Shown here in pieces: positions 1-7,184 of a stretch of 9,598 nt of DNA; the stretch's first letter is position 1; every line of letters starts with the position of its first letter. Location: the NCBI GenBank assembly GCA_050943435.1, contig JBMNPE010000058.1, positions 1 through 9,598 on the forward strand. Reading direction: 5' to 3'. The position numbers were made by a program, and so were the translations under genes. Under the pieces are notes generated by a model, which ran no database searches, was not told where the DNA came from, and saw only the letters and a program-made list of their open reading frames with translations. The stretch comes from RGIG5675 sp050943435 (GTDB lineage Bacteria; Bacillota; Clostridia; Oscillospirales; Ruminococcaceae).

Positions 1-61
1 ATGGATGAAATCACGCTTTTATCGCTGTTAAGTTATGAAACTTTACATTGCTGAAAAGCGC

Positions 62-760
62 TCAGGAAAGCTTGTCCACGAGATACGGGGTGAACCCGAT
101 GCTGTCAGCCGAGACGAGCCTGTACTCAATTCCGTCCTGGATCCCCTGGAACGCGAACGAGGCGCTGTCCCCGTGCAGGTGTCCGTAGAAGCACCTCCTG
201 ACTCCGTACTTCTTTAGAAGGTCCACCACGGGCTGGGCCGTCAGCGTCGTGAACACAGGCGGATAGTGCATGAAGCACACGGGCTCCCCGCCTTTCTTTA
301 CAGCGTCCCCCAGGGACATCTCCAGCCTTATGAGTTCGCGGGAGAATATCTTTTTGTCCTCTTCGGTCATGTCCTCGGAGTACTTCCAGCCCCTCGTGCC
401 GCAGACGGCAATATCCCCGACCCTCACCGAGTCGTTCTGCAGTATAGATATGGAATTAAAGCCGTTCTCTGCTAAATACGTCTCGATTTTCTTTCTCGTC
501 GACCACCAGAAGTCGTGGTTTCCCCTTATGAGTATCTTCTTTCCGGGAAGCGAATCTATGTACCTGAAGTCCTCGTATATCGAGTTTAGGTCCATGGCCC
601 ACGATACGTCTCCCGGAATTACGACAGTGTCGTCCTGCCCGACGAGCTTGTTCCAGTTCGCGGGCATCCTCTGGGTATAGCCCTCCCATCCCGGGAACAC
701 GTCCATGGGCTTGTCCCCGGAGAGGGAGAGGTGCAGATCCGCTATGGCGTAGAGGGCCAT
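62..760 (-). CDS. Metallophosphoesterase (COG1768-like predicted phosphohydrolase)
   Basis: This 232-residue protein has the full calcineurin-like metallophosphoesterase signature. The motifs in order are DLHL near residue 8 (the D-x-H metal ligands), GDVSW near 50, GNHD near 80, HYPP near 165 and GHLH near 194. Together these build a two-metal site that hydrolyses phosphomonoesters or phosphodiesters. There is no signal peptide or membrane segment, so it is probably cytoplasmic. The opening (MALYAIADLHL) and the length resemble the COG1768 group from Firmicutes as I remember it; the substrate of that group is not known to me. The ATG at 760 is preceded by a weak GGGCACAGG stretch and lies 8 nt after the stop of the upstream aminopeptidase. 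It therefore looks like the last gene of a six-gene operon. It ends in TGA. The fold is certain; the substrate and role in the operon are not. Confidence 0.9.
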   Translation of the reverse strand: MALYAIADLHLSLSGDKPMDVFPGWEGYTQRMPANWNKLVGQDDTVVIPGDVSWAMDLNSIYEDFRYIDSLPGKKILIRGNHDFWWSTRKKIETYLAENGFNSISILQNDSVRVGDIAVCGTRGWKYSEDMTEEDKKIFSRELIRLEMSLGDAVKKGGEPVCFMHYPPVFTTLTAQPVVDLLKKYGVRRCFYGHLHGDSASFAFQGIQDGIEYRLVSADSIGFTPYLVDKLS

Positions 761-768
761 CCTGTGCC

Positions 769-2169
769 CTATTCTGCCTCAAACAGGCCCTTTACGACCC
801 TGTAGAGCCCGTACCCGTCGAGGATTCCTGTAACCTCAAACGGGGAATGCATCGAGAGCACCGGGACGCCGACGTCTATCACGTCGACCCCGAGCCTCGC
901 TATGTAGAGGGCGACGGTCCCGCCGCCCCCCTCGTCTACCTTGCCCATGTCGTCCGCCTGCATGTGGACCCCTGCCTTTGAGAAAATGTTCCTTGTCCAT
1001 GCAGTGTACTCGGAAGTGGCCTCGCTTGATCCGGACTTGCCGCGGCCTCCGGTATACCTTTCTACAGATGGGCCGTAGTTTACCTTAGCGGAGTTGGAAA
1101 GCTCATATGCACCCGAGAAGGTCGGGTCGAGAGCTGCAGAGACGTCAGAGGAGAAGCACTTCGAATTGTGAAGCACAATGTCCCCGTACGTGCCGGCAGT
1201 CCTCGCGAGGTCGCCGACAAAGTCCTGCAGCATAGTGGAATCGAGGCCAGTGGCCCCGTAGGAGCCTATCTCCTCCTTGTCGGCTAGCACGAGTATTGAA
1301 GTAACAGAGGGATCCTTTGCGTCGAGGAAGGCCCTCAGCGCAGCGTATGCGCATACCCTGTCGTCCTGCCCGTATCCACCGACCATGCTGGAATCGAGCC
1401 CCAGGAACCTGGACTTTCCTGCAGGCACGAACTCCAGCTCGGACGAAATGAGGTCGTCCTCAGTGAGCCCGTATCTGTCGTTTAAGTACTTTAATATGGT
1501 CAGCTTGACTGCGTCCTTTTCATCGTCGCCGGACGGGAACGACGCTGAGAGTATGTTGAGTTCCTCTCCCTTTATTACCTCGGCTTCCTTGCGCTCGCCC
1601 TGGATCTTGCGCGCGAGGTGCGGAAGGATGTCGGTAACGCAGAAGCAGGGCTCTCCTTCCTTTTCCCCTATGGTTATCTCGACCTTAGTGCCGTCCTTCT
1701 TTACGGCAACGCCGTGGCATGCTAGAGGAATCGCGGTCCACTGGTACTTCTTGATGCCGCCGTAGTAGTGCGTCTTGAAGAACCCTAGTCCGCTGTCCTC
1801 GTAGACCGGGTTGGGCTTGAGGTCGAGGCGCGGGGAATCCACGTGCGATGCGGCAATCCTGACGCCGTTCTCGAGCGGTTCTGTCCCGAACCTCACCGCA
1901 AGCAGGCTCTTTCCCCTGTTGTCTATGTATGCGATTGTGCCCGGGGAATATATCTTCCCGCTCTCATACTGCACTGCAGTGGGCCCGAGTGCCTCTATGG
2001 CGCTCTTTACGGCCTCCCTCTCGGTCTTTGAGGAGTCGAGGAACCTCATGTAGCCTCGGGCGTACGCCTGGGCCTTCCTTATTGTCCTCTGGTCTCTGAG
2101 GTCCTTTTCGCCTGCGTCGTGCAGCAGCTTTTTGTCCTTGAGTTCGCTCTTTTTCTTTCTTTCGGGCAT
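769..2169 (-). CDS. M18 family aminopeptidase (aminopeptidase 1 type)
   Basis: A 466-residue zinc metalloaminopeptidase of family M18, which removes N-terminal residues from peptides in the cytoplasm and whose members form large oligomers. The expected two-zinc site is complete: His109 in SHVDSPR, Asp269 in GQDDR, Glu299-Glu300 in ADKEE (base and ligand), Asp342 in SSDVSAA and His441 in MHSPFE. The glycine-rich GGGGT segment lies near 414-418. Length matches bacterial family members (about 450-470). The reading frame stays open upstream to 2412, but the start at 2169 is preferred. An AAGGAG ribosome-binding site at 2178-2183 sits 8 nt before this ATG, and the upstream extension is an arginine/histidine-rich antisense-like sequence lying inside coaE and unlike any M18 protein. 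The start is 2 nt after the coaE stop, so the two genes are probably co-translated. It ends in TAG. Confidence 0.95.
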   Translation of the reverse strand: MPERKKKSELKDKKLLHDAGEKDLRDQRTIRKAQAYARGYMRFLDSSKTEREAVKSAIEALGPTAVQYESGKIYSPGTIAYIDNRGKSLLAVRFGTEPLENGVRIAASHVDSPRLDLKPNPVYEDSGLGFFKTHYYGGIKKYQWTAIPLACHGVAVKKDGTKVEITIGEKEGEPCFCVTDILPHLARKIQGERKEAEVIKGEELNILSASFPSGDDEKDAVKLTILKYLNDRYGLTEDDLISSELEFVPAGKSRFLGLDSSMVGGYGQDDRVCAYAALRAFLDAKDPSVTSILVLADKEEIGSYGATGLDSTMLQDFVGDLARTAGTYGDIVLHNSKCFSSDVSAALDPTFSGAYELSNSAKVNYGPSVERYTGGRGKSGSSEATSEYTAWTRNIFSKAGVHMQADDMGKVDEGGGGTVALYIARLGVDVIDVGVPVLSMHSPFEVTGILDGYGLYRVVKGLFEAE

Positions 2170-2171
2170 TT

Positions 2172-2789
2172 TTACTTCTCCTTGTTTGTTATCCATATTG
2201 CGAGATAACGGCACATGCCGTCTATGCTCTTTTTGAAATTCTCCTCTGAGCCGTTGTTCATGATCGTGAGGTCGGCCCTGTCCATGGCGTCCTCCTGGCT
2301 CGTCTGGGAGGAGAGCCTTCTCTCTGCCTCCTCTTCCGTGAGGCCGTCGCGCTCCATAATGCGCTTCTTCATGGTCTCCCTGTCGGATGTGACGAGGATG
2401 ATTAGGTCGCATATCGAGTCGAGTCCGCTCTCAAAGAGCGCCGGTGCCTCGAGGAAGCAGAACTTCTCGCCTTCCTCCCCGATTTTGCGAATCTCCTTCT
2501 TGACTTCCTCCGCGACATACGGGTGGACAATGGAATTCAGTTTTTTGAGGTTTTCGCTGTTCCCAAAGCAGAGTTCAGCAAGCTTTTTGCGGTCGAGAAC
2601 CCCGCTTTTTGAATACGCCTCCGGGAAGACCTTCATGAGCTTCTCGGTGCATTCCGTGCCGGGCTCCTCGACCTTCCTCACGACCTCGTCCGAGTCGATT
2701 ACATAAAATCCCTTTTCCCTGAGATAGGAGGCTGCAAGGGACTTTCCGCTTCCGGACATGCCCGTGAGGGCAAACACATAGCATCCCAT
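2172..2789 (-). CDS. coaE: Dephospho-CoA kinase
   Basis: CoaE phosphorylates the 3'-hydroxyl of the ribose of dephospho-CoA with ATP, the last step of coenzyme A synthesis. The 205-residue length is typical. The P-loop is GMSGSGKS at residues 10-17, a small variation on the usual GGIGSGKS. It is followed by DSDEVVR (32-38), LDRKKLAELCF (65-75), an HP pair at 89-90, the EAPALFESG segment (114-122) that corresponds to the family's PLLFE region, and the lid/C-terminal RLSSQ (158-162). It is a soluble cytoplasmic P-loop kinase. The start shares one base with the tsaC stop (TGATG arrangement), and the nearby Shine-Dalgarno sequence (GGTGGTG) is weak, so translation probably relies on coupling to tsaC. 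It ends in TAA, the only TAA stop among the nine genes here. Confidence 0.96.
   Translation of the reverse strand: MGCYVFALTGMSGSGKSLAASYLREKGFYVIDSDEVVRKVEEPGTECTEKLMKVFPEAYSKSGVLDRKKLAELCFGNSENLKKLNSIVHPYVAEEVKKEIRKIGEEGEKFCFLEAPALFESGLDSICDLIILVTSDRETMKKRIMERDGLTEEEAERRLSSQTSQEDAMDRADLTIMNNGSEENFKKSIDGMCRYLAIWITNKEK
2178..2183 (-). promoter_or_regulatory. Ribosome-binding site of the M18 aminopeptidase
   Basis: The minus strand reads AAGGAG followed by 8 nt and the ATG at 2169. It lies within the last codons of coaE and decides the aminopeptidase start against an in-frame extension that would begin at 2412. It is the strongest Shine-Dalgarno match in this gene cluster. Confidence 0.85.
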
Positions 2790-3817
2790 CAGAGCTTCAC
2801 CACCCGGAAAGCGGCTGCCCTGAGGAGCCTGTTGTCCACAGCCATGGAAACCCCGGATTCCTTGGGAGCCCTCACATATACTGTCTTTGCGCCGAGTTCG
2901 TCAAGCTGCCTTAAGACCCGGAACACGTTCCTCGCCTGTGAGAGCCCGTCCCCCTCTTTTCCGTACGGCACGGAGGGAATCCCTATCTTCTCCTCCTCGC
3001 CGTCGAAGCACATGGCCCAGGTTCCCCTCTCAACCTTTCCGCGCACGTAATCGCGGAACTGGTCGAGCGTCCCTTCCACGAGTATCACCTCGGCGTCCGG
3101 GGAATAGTGTTTGTATTTGAGCCCAGGGGAAAGCACCCTTTCGCCGTCCTTTAGAGGATGAAAAACTGCGTCCGATACCTCTGCGTCGGGGAGTATCTCC
3201 CTTATCATGTCTATCGATATGACCCCGGGCCTCAGCAGCACAGGAACCTTACCGACGAGGGACACTATTGTGGATTCCACCCCGAACCTGCAGGGTCCGC
3301 CGTCGAGTATCAGCGGTATCTTTCCGTCGTGGTCGTCGAGCACGTGCTGGGCAGTCGTGCAGCTGGGTTTTCCGGATATGTTAGCGGAAGGCGCAGCGAG
3401 CGGAATCCTGGAATACTTTATGAGTGCGTTGGCAATCGGGTCTGAGGGCATCCTCACGGCAACTGTGTCCTGTCCGCATGTTGTGTGTGAAGCGATCACG
3501 GGCTGCTTGTTGAGAACCATCGTAAGGGGTCCCGGCCAGAACTTCTCAGCAAGCCTGTACGCGGAATCGGGTATGTCCTTGGCGACATACGGCAGCATTT
3601 CCATGTCGGAAATGTGCACAATGAGCGGGTTGTCCTGCGGGCGGCCCTTCGCCTTGAAGATCCTGTCCACTGCGTCGTTGTTCCTCGAGTCCGCACCGAG
3701 CCCGTAGACTGTCTCGGTCGGGAATGCCACCAGCTGCCCTTCTGACAGTATCTCCGTGGCCTTTTTTAAGGCCTCCTCCATGTTGGCCGAGGTAACCTTT
3801 ATTACTTCAGTCTTCAT
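2789..3817 (-). CDS. tsaC: L-threonylcarbamoyladenylate synthase, long Sua5 type
   Basis: This enzyme makes threonylcarbamoyl-AMP from threonine, bicarbonate and ATP. TsaD and its partners then transfer the product to A37 of ANN-decoding tRNAs to form t6A. The N-terminal YrdC domain (about 1-205) carries FPTETVYGLG (32-41), KGRPQDNPL (57-65), KFWPGPLT (92-99), PSANISG (143-149) and ESTI (181-184). A linker with the conserved SPGLKYKHYSP (230-240) leads into the C-terminal Sua5 domain (about 245-342). At 342 residues it is therefore the long Sua5 form rather than the about 190-residue TsaC form; the linker is known in this family to fold over the active site. Its start overlaps the prfA stop by 11 nt and its stop overlaps the coaE start by 1 nt. 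A GGGAGG Shine-Dalgarno sequence lies about 9 nt before the ATG. It ends in TGA. The names sua5 or ywlC would be equally valid. Confidence 0.96.
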   Translation of the reverse strand: MKTEVIKVTSANMEEALKKATEILSEGQLVAFPTETVYGLGADSRNNDAVDRIFKAKGRPQDNPLIVHISDMEMLPYVAKDIPDSAYRLAEKFWPGPLTMVLNKQPVIASHTTCGQDTVAVRMPSDPIANALIKYSRIPLAAPSANISGKPSCTTAQHVLDDHDGKIPLILDGGPCRFGVESTIVSLVGKVPVLLRPGVISIDMIREILPDAEVSDAVFHPLKDGERVLSPGLKYKHYSPDAEVILVEGTLDQFRDYVRGKVERGTWAMCFDGEEEKIGIPSVPYGKEGDGLSQARNVFRVLRQLDELGAKTVYVRAPKESGVSMAVDNRLLRAAAFRVVKL

Positions 3818-4892
3818 CTGAGGCAGCCTCCCTCAGCTTTTCCGCGGTATCCGCTGCAGTGAGCGCGTCTATGAGTTCATCCATATCGCCGTTTATGAAA
3901 CCTTCTATGTTGTATATAGACATGTTTATCCTGTGGTCGGTGACCCTGCCCTGCGGGAAGTTGTAGGTTCTTATCCTCTCGGAGCGGTCGCCGGTTCCGA
4001 CCTGCTTTCTCCTCATGTCGGAGCGCTTTTCAGCCTCTTCCCTGCGCTTCTGCTCGAGAAGCCTCGCCTTGAGGACCTTTAGGGCCTTGTCCTTGTTCTT
4101 GTACTGGCTCCTCTCGTCCTGGCACTCTATTACCATTCCGGTAGGAAGGTATGTGAGCCTCACTGCGGAGGAGGTCTTGTTGACCTTCTGGCCTCCCGCC
4201 CCGCTAGAGCGGAATACGTCGAACTGCAGGTCCTTGGGGTCTATCTCTATCTCCACGTCCGTGGCCTCAGGCATAACTGCAACCGTGATTGCAGACGTCT
4301 GGATCCTGCCCTGCGTCTCGGTCTCCGGTACCCTCTGGACCCTGTGCACCCCGCTCTCATACTTGAACCTCGAATAAGCGCCTTTTCCTGAAACTGAGAA
4401 TATTATCTCCTTGAAGCCTCCGAGTTCAGTCGGATTGGAGCTTATTACCTCGGTCTTGAAGCCGTGGGTGTCGGAGTACATCTGGTACATCCTGTAGATG
4501 AGCGCCGCGAACAGCGCGGCCTCCTCGCCGCCTGTCCCTGCCCTTATCTCAATTATGACGTTCCTGTCGTCGTCCTCGTCCTTGGGAACGAGAAGCGCCT
4601 TGATGTCATTTTCGAGGGAATCCTTCCTCGACTGGGCGTCGTCCAGCTGCTCCTTTGCGGCAGTCCTCAGTTCCTCGTCGGAGGAGGAATCGTTCAGTAT
4701 CTCATGAGCCTCGGAAATCTCACCCTCGGCCTTCTCGAGAAGCTTTACCTTGTCCGCCACGGGCTGGATCTTCTTGAGTTCTATCATCAGGTCCCTGACT
4801 TTATCTGGATCTGTGGCTACAGACGGGTCCGAGAGCTGGGCGTTTATGTCATCAGCCCTCGCGCTTATGTCTTTGAGCTTGTCACTTATCAT
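3807..4892 (-). CDS. prfA: Peptide chain release factor 1 (RF1)
   Basis: RF1 recognises UAA and UAG in the ribosomal A site and triggers release of the finished protein. The 361-residue length is standard. The N-terminal helical region spans about 1-105. The stop-codon reading motif PxT is PET at 189-191, inside HRVQRVPETETQGRIQTS. This identifies RF1 and excludes RF2, which carries SPF. The catalytic GGQ (233-235, within SSGAGGQKVNKTSS) is intact; its glutamine is normally methylated by PrmC. The C-terminal segment with RIRTYNFPQGRVTDHR (307-321) is also typical. The gene starts 11 nt inside the DUF951 gene and ends 11 nt inside tsaC, so all three are probably coupled. It ends in TGA, which RF1 itself does not read, so its own production depends on RF2. 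prmC, a common neighbour of prfA, is absent from this cluster. Confidence 0.98.
   Translation of the reverse strand: MISDKLKDISARADDINAQLSDPSVATDPDKVRDLMIELKKIQPVADKVKLLEKAEGEISEAHEILNDSSSDEELRTAAKEQLDDAQSRKDSLENDIKALLVPKDEDDDRNVIIEIRAGTGGEEAALFAALIYRMYQMYSDTHGFKTEVISSNPTELGGFKEIIFSVSGKGAYSRFKYESGVHRVQRVPETETQGRIQTSAITVAVMPEATDVEIEIDPKDLQFDVFRSSGAGGQKVNKTSSAVRLTYLPTGMVIECQDERSQYKNKDKALKVLKARLLEQKRREEAEKRSDMRRKQVGTGDRSERIRTYNFPQGRVTDHRINMSIYNIEGFINGDMDELIDALTAADTAEKLREAASDED
3818..3836 (-). promoter_or_regulatory. Hairpin around the tsaC ribosome-binding site
   Basis: On the minus strand the last codons of prfA can form a 6-bp stem, CTGAGG pairing with CCTCAG, around a 7-nt loop (GAGGCTG). 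It ends directly at the tsaC ATG (3817). The Shine-Dalgarno core GGAGG (3827-3831) falls mostly in the loop. An alternative 4-bp stem (GAGG with CCTC) would mask it. Ribosomes finishing prfA would unfold the structure. A role in coupling prfA and tsaC translation is an inference from position only. Confidence 0.35.
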
Positions 4893-5079
4893 TCCCGTCT
4901 TCCGCCCTTATTACTTTCTTTATGTTCTTTTCGGCTTTGCTCCTCGGCATCATGACTTCCCGCCCGCACCCGAGGCAGACGAGCTTGAAATCGGCGCCTA
5001 TGCGGGTGATCCTGAATGCGTTCTGCCCGCACGGGTGCTTTTTCTTCATAATCACTGTGTCGCCGACCCTTATGTCCAT
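4882..5079 (-). CDS. DUF951 family small putative zinc-binding protein
   Basis: A 65-residue basic protein that I recognise as DUF951, a family common in Firmicutes without an established function. The opening VGDTVIMKKKHPCG and the middle GADFKLVCLGCGREVMMPR are the family's conserved blocks. His15, Cys17, Cys35 and Cys38 (HPCG and CLGCG) form a plausible single zinc site, and the fold is probably a small beta-barrel-like zinc ribbon. A lysine-rich tail (residues 48-57) could contact RNA. No membrane segment or signal peptide is present. It is the first gene after the promoter at 5121-5149 and overlaps prfA by 11 nt, which suggests a role connected with translation; this is inference from context. 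The Shine-Dalgarno sequence is poor (AAAGGA lies too far upstream, about 17 nt), but the start matches the family N-terminus. It ends in TGA. Confidence 0.9.
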   Translation of the reverse strand: MDIRVGDTVIMKKKHPCGQNAFRITRIGADFKLVCLGCGREVMMPRSKAEKNIKKVIRAEDGNDK

Positions 5080-5120
5080 TGAATGCCGCGGTTCCGTCCT
5101 TTCGTGAAGTAACTCAGTAA

Positions 5121-5149
5121 ATTATATAGCCTCATCCTGCTTTAGTGAA
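5121..5149 (-). promoter_or_regulatory. Sigma-A type promoter of the DUF951-prfA operon
   Basis: On the minus strand TTCACT (5144-5149; 4 of 6 matches to TTGACA) is followed by 17 nt and a perfect TATAAT (5121-5126). Transcription would start near 5114, about 35 nt before the DUF951 ATG. It lies directly downstream of the ftsH terminator, where an independent promoter is expected. Seen in sequence; activity is inferred. Confidence 0.75.
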
Positions 5150-5160
5150 GAACAGGGCAT

Positions 5161-5192
5161 AAAACAGCTGGACAGCACCGAGTCTGTCCAGC
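5161..5192 (-). terminator. Rho-independent terminator of ftsH
   Basis: A perfect 9-bp inverted repeat, GCTGGACAG at 5167-5175 and CTGTCCAGC at 5184-5192 with an 8-nt loop, is followed on the minus strand by TGTTTTATG. It begins 17 nt after the ftsH stop. The T-tract is short (four T) but the stem is strong. An alternative outer pairing (ACAGGGC at 5152-5158 with GCCCTGT at 5191-5197) overlaps it. Confidence 0.8.
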
Positions 5193-5208
5193 CCTGTCCT
5201 TTATTATG

Positions 5209-7113
5209 CTATTCCTTCTTTGCTTCCGGAAGCTTCTTGTCGTCCTCCAGGAACTTCATGAACTCCGCCCCGGTGATTGTCTCCTTTTCGTAGAGATATC
5301 CGGCTATCTCATCCAGCTTGTCCATGTTTTCCTCGAGGATCTTCTTTGCCTTCTCGTGCTGCTCCTCCACGACCTTGACGACTTCCTGGTCTATCCTGGT
5401 CTGGGTGTCGGGAGAGCATGCGAGGGAAGCGTCCCCTCCGAGGTACTGGTTCTGGACCGTCTCGAGGGCAACCATCCCGAAGTCGTCGCTCATGCCGTAC
5501 TGGGTGATCATCTCGCGGGCAAGCTTCGTGGCCTTCTCAATGTCGTTTGAGGCTCCAGTGGATACGAGCCCGAACTTTATCTCCTCAGCGGACCTTCCCC
5601 CGGTCAGCGTGCAGATCTGCTCAAGCAGCTCCTCCTTGCTGTAAAGGTACTTGTTGCCCTCGCTGTCAACCTGCATCGTATATCCGAGAGCGCCGCTCGT
5701 CCTCGGAATTATCGTTATCTTCTGTACAGGGGCGGTGTGCGTCTGCATCGCGGAAACAAGAGCATGGCCGACCTCGTGGTAGGCGACAATCTTCTTCTCC
5801 TTCGGGGAGAGGATCGCGTTCTTCTTCTGGTATCCTGCTATTACGACCTCGATGCTCTCCTCGAAGTCCTCCTGGGTTACCTGGCTCCTGTTCTGCCTCA
5901 CGGCCCTGAGTGCAGCCTCGTTTACTATGTTGGCAAGCTCTGCTCCGGAGGCGCCTGCAGCCATTCTCGCTATCTTGGAATAGTCTACGTCCGGGCTAAC
6001 GTTTACCTTCTTGGCGTGGACCTTGAGGATGTCCTCCCTGCCCTTTAGGTCAGGCAGCTCAACGGGGACCCTGCGGTCGAAGCGTCCGGGCCTTGTGAGT
6101 GCCGGGTCGAGGGATTCAGGCCTGTTGGTGGCAGCCAGGATTATGACTCCTGTGTTGTCCTCGAAGCCATCCATCTCGGTGAGCAGCTGGTTGAGCGTCT
6201 GCTCGCGCTCGTCGTTGGTGCTCATCGCGTTTCTCTTCTGTCCTATTGCGTCGATTTCGTCTATGAACACGATGCACGGGGCCTTCTCCTTTGCCTGCTT
6301 GAAGAGGTCGCGGACCTTGCTGGCACCTGCGCCGACGAACATCTCGACGAATTCAGAACCCGACATCGAGAAGAACGGCACCCCCGCCTCCCCTGCGACG
6401 GCCTTTGCGAGCATCGTCTTTCCTGTTCCCGGAGGGCCTACGAGCAGAACGCCCTTTGGCATCGACGCGCCTATCTTCCTGTACTTTTCGGGGTTGTGCA
6501 GGTAGTCCACTATCTCGGAAAGATTTTCCTTGGCTTCCTCTTCGCCTGCCACGTCGGCAAATGTTATGCCGCTCTTGGACTGGTTGTAGAGCCTGGCACC
6601 GCTCTTGCCTATCCCGAACAGGCTGGAGGACGAGGAGCTGCCGAAGTTCATGGAATCCCCGCCGAGGGCCTTCATCATGCTCCTTCTGATGAGGTAGAAG
6701 ATCAGTATCCAGATAGCTATCGGGAGCACCCACGTGAGCAGGAAGCTCAAAAACGGGCTCATCGTCTGGACTATTTCTGTCTTGAACGAGGCCCCGGACT
6801 CAAGCAGCCTGTTTACGAGGTCCGTATCCAGGGATATGTAGCCTGTCTCGTAGTAATTCCCGTTTGTGTCCGTGAACAGGATCTGGTTGTCCGATTCATT
6901 TATCTCGACGGCGCTTATTTCCTTTTCCTCGGTCATCTTGATAAACGTGGAGTAGTCTACTTCCTGTATCTGCGCTTCCTCCATCAATGGGACAAAAATG
7001 TAGTTGATTATGAGTGTCAGCGCAATGCACACTATCCAGAAAATTATTATGTTCTTTCTGTAGTTGTTGGCCTGCTGGTTCTTCTGATCCCTTATATCGT
7101 CGTTTACGCTCAT
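5209..7113 (-). CDS. ftsH: ATP-dependent zinc metalloprotease FtsH
   Basis: FtsH is a membrane-anchored hexameric AAA+ protease that extracts and degrades misfolded membrane proteins and short-lived cytoplasmic regulators. The 634-residue chain has a short cytoplasmic start, membrane segment 1 at about 21-41, an extracytoplasmic domain at about 42-118, and membrane segment 2 at about 121-142. A serine-rich linker (158-164) leads to the AAA+ domain. This has Walker A GPPGTGKT (226-233), pore loop MFVGAGA (258-264), Walker B IVFIDEID (281-288) and the second region of homology with RPGRFDRR (341-348). The M41 peptidase domain carries HEVGH (446-450), with the third zinc ligand Asp524 in SNDIEKAT. 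All key residues are intact. The ATG at 7113 has a weak GGGGG Shine-Dalgarno 7 nt upstream. The gene lies alone between two terminators and is probably monocistronic. It ends in TAG. Confidence 0.98.
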   Translation of the reverse strand: MSVNDDIRDQKNQQANNYRKNIIIFWIVCIALTLIINYIFVPLMEEAQIQEVDYSTFIKMTEEKEISAVEINESDNQILFTDTNGNYYETGYISLDTDLVNRLLESGASFKTEIVQTMSPFLSFLLTWVLPIAIWILIFYLIRRSMMKALGGDSMNFGSSSSSSLFGIGKSGARLYNQSKSGITFADVAGEEEAKENLSEIVDYLHNPEKYRKIGASMPKGVLLVGPPGTGKTMLAKAVAGEAGVPFFSMSGSEFVEMFVGAGASKVRDLFKQAKEKAPCIVFIDEIDAIGQKRNAMSTNDEREQTLNQLLTEMDGFEDNTGVIILAATNRPESLDPALTRPGRFDRRVPVELPDLKGREDILKVHAKKVNVSPDVDYSKIARMAAGASGAELANIVNEAALRAVRQNRSQVTQEDFEESIEVVIAGYQKKNAILSPKEKKIVAYHEVGHALVSAMQTHTAPVQKITIIPRTSGALGYTMQVDSEGNKYLYSKEELLEQICTLTGGRSAEEIKFGLVSTGASNDIEKATKLAREMITQYGMSDDFGMVALETVQNQYLGGDASLACSPDTQTRIDQEVVKVVEEQHEKAKKILEENMDKLDEIAGYLYEKETITGAEFMKFLEDDKKLPEAKKE

Positions 7114-7155
7114 ATGAGGACCCCCGTTCCCGCGGAAGCATTACCGCTTTGCAAA

Positions 7156-7184
7156 TGTATAAACTTATTTTAATAGATTATCAT
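7156..7184 (-). promoter_or_regulatory. Candidate ftsH promoter
   Basis: In the AT-rich stretch upstream of ftsH, ATGATA (7179-7184) and TATACA (7156-7161) are separated by 17 nt on the minus strand; each matches the sigma-A consensus at 4 of 6 bases. A better -10 match, GATAAT at 7177-7182, overlaps the proposed -35 but has no good -35 of its own. A promoter is expected here because a terminator lies just upstream, but the exact site is uncertain. Confidence 0.35.

Noticed and set aside
14..60. Inverted repeat CGCTTTT / AAAAGCG with a 33-nt spacer downstream of the metallophosphoesterase
   Set aside because: Only 7 bp, AT-rich, with a long loop and no T-tract on the minus strand; not convincing as a terminator.
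35..217. 60-codon plus-strand frame at the left edge
   Set aside because: It overlaps the C-terminal coding part of the metallophosphoesterase in antisense and matches no family I know.
1277..1765. 162-codon plus-strand open frame opposite the aminopeptidase; similar frames at 2215-2706, 3207-3707, 4464-4955 and 6011-6505
   Set aside because: All are antisense to well-identified genes, serine- or valine-rich and without recognisable motifs.
2170..2412. In-frame upstream extension of the M18 aminopeptidase
   Set aside because: The extension lies inside coaE, has an arginine/histidine/glycine-rich composition typical of an out-of-frame read, and a strong ribosome-binding site supports the start at 2169.
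6496..7173. 225-codon plus-strand open frame opposite ftsH
   Set aside because: It is wholly antisense to the intact ftsH coding sequence and its promoter region, shows no recognisable domain, and is one of many such shadows caused by GC-rich codon bias.
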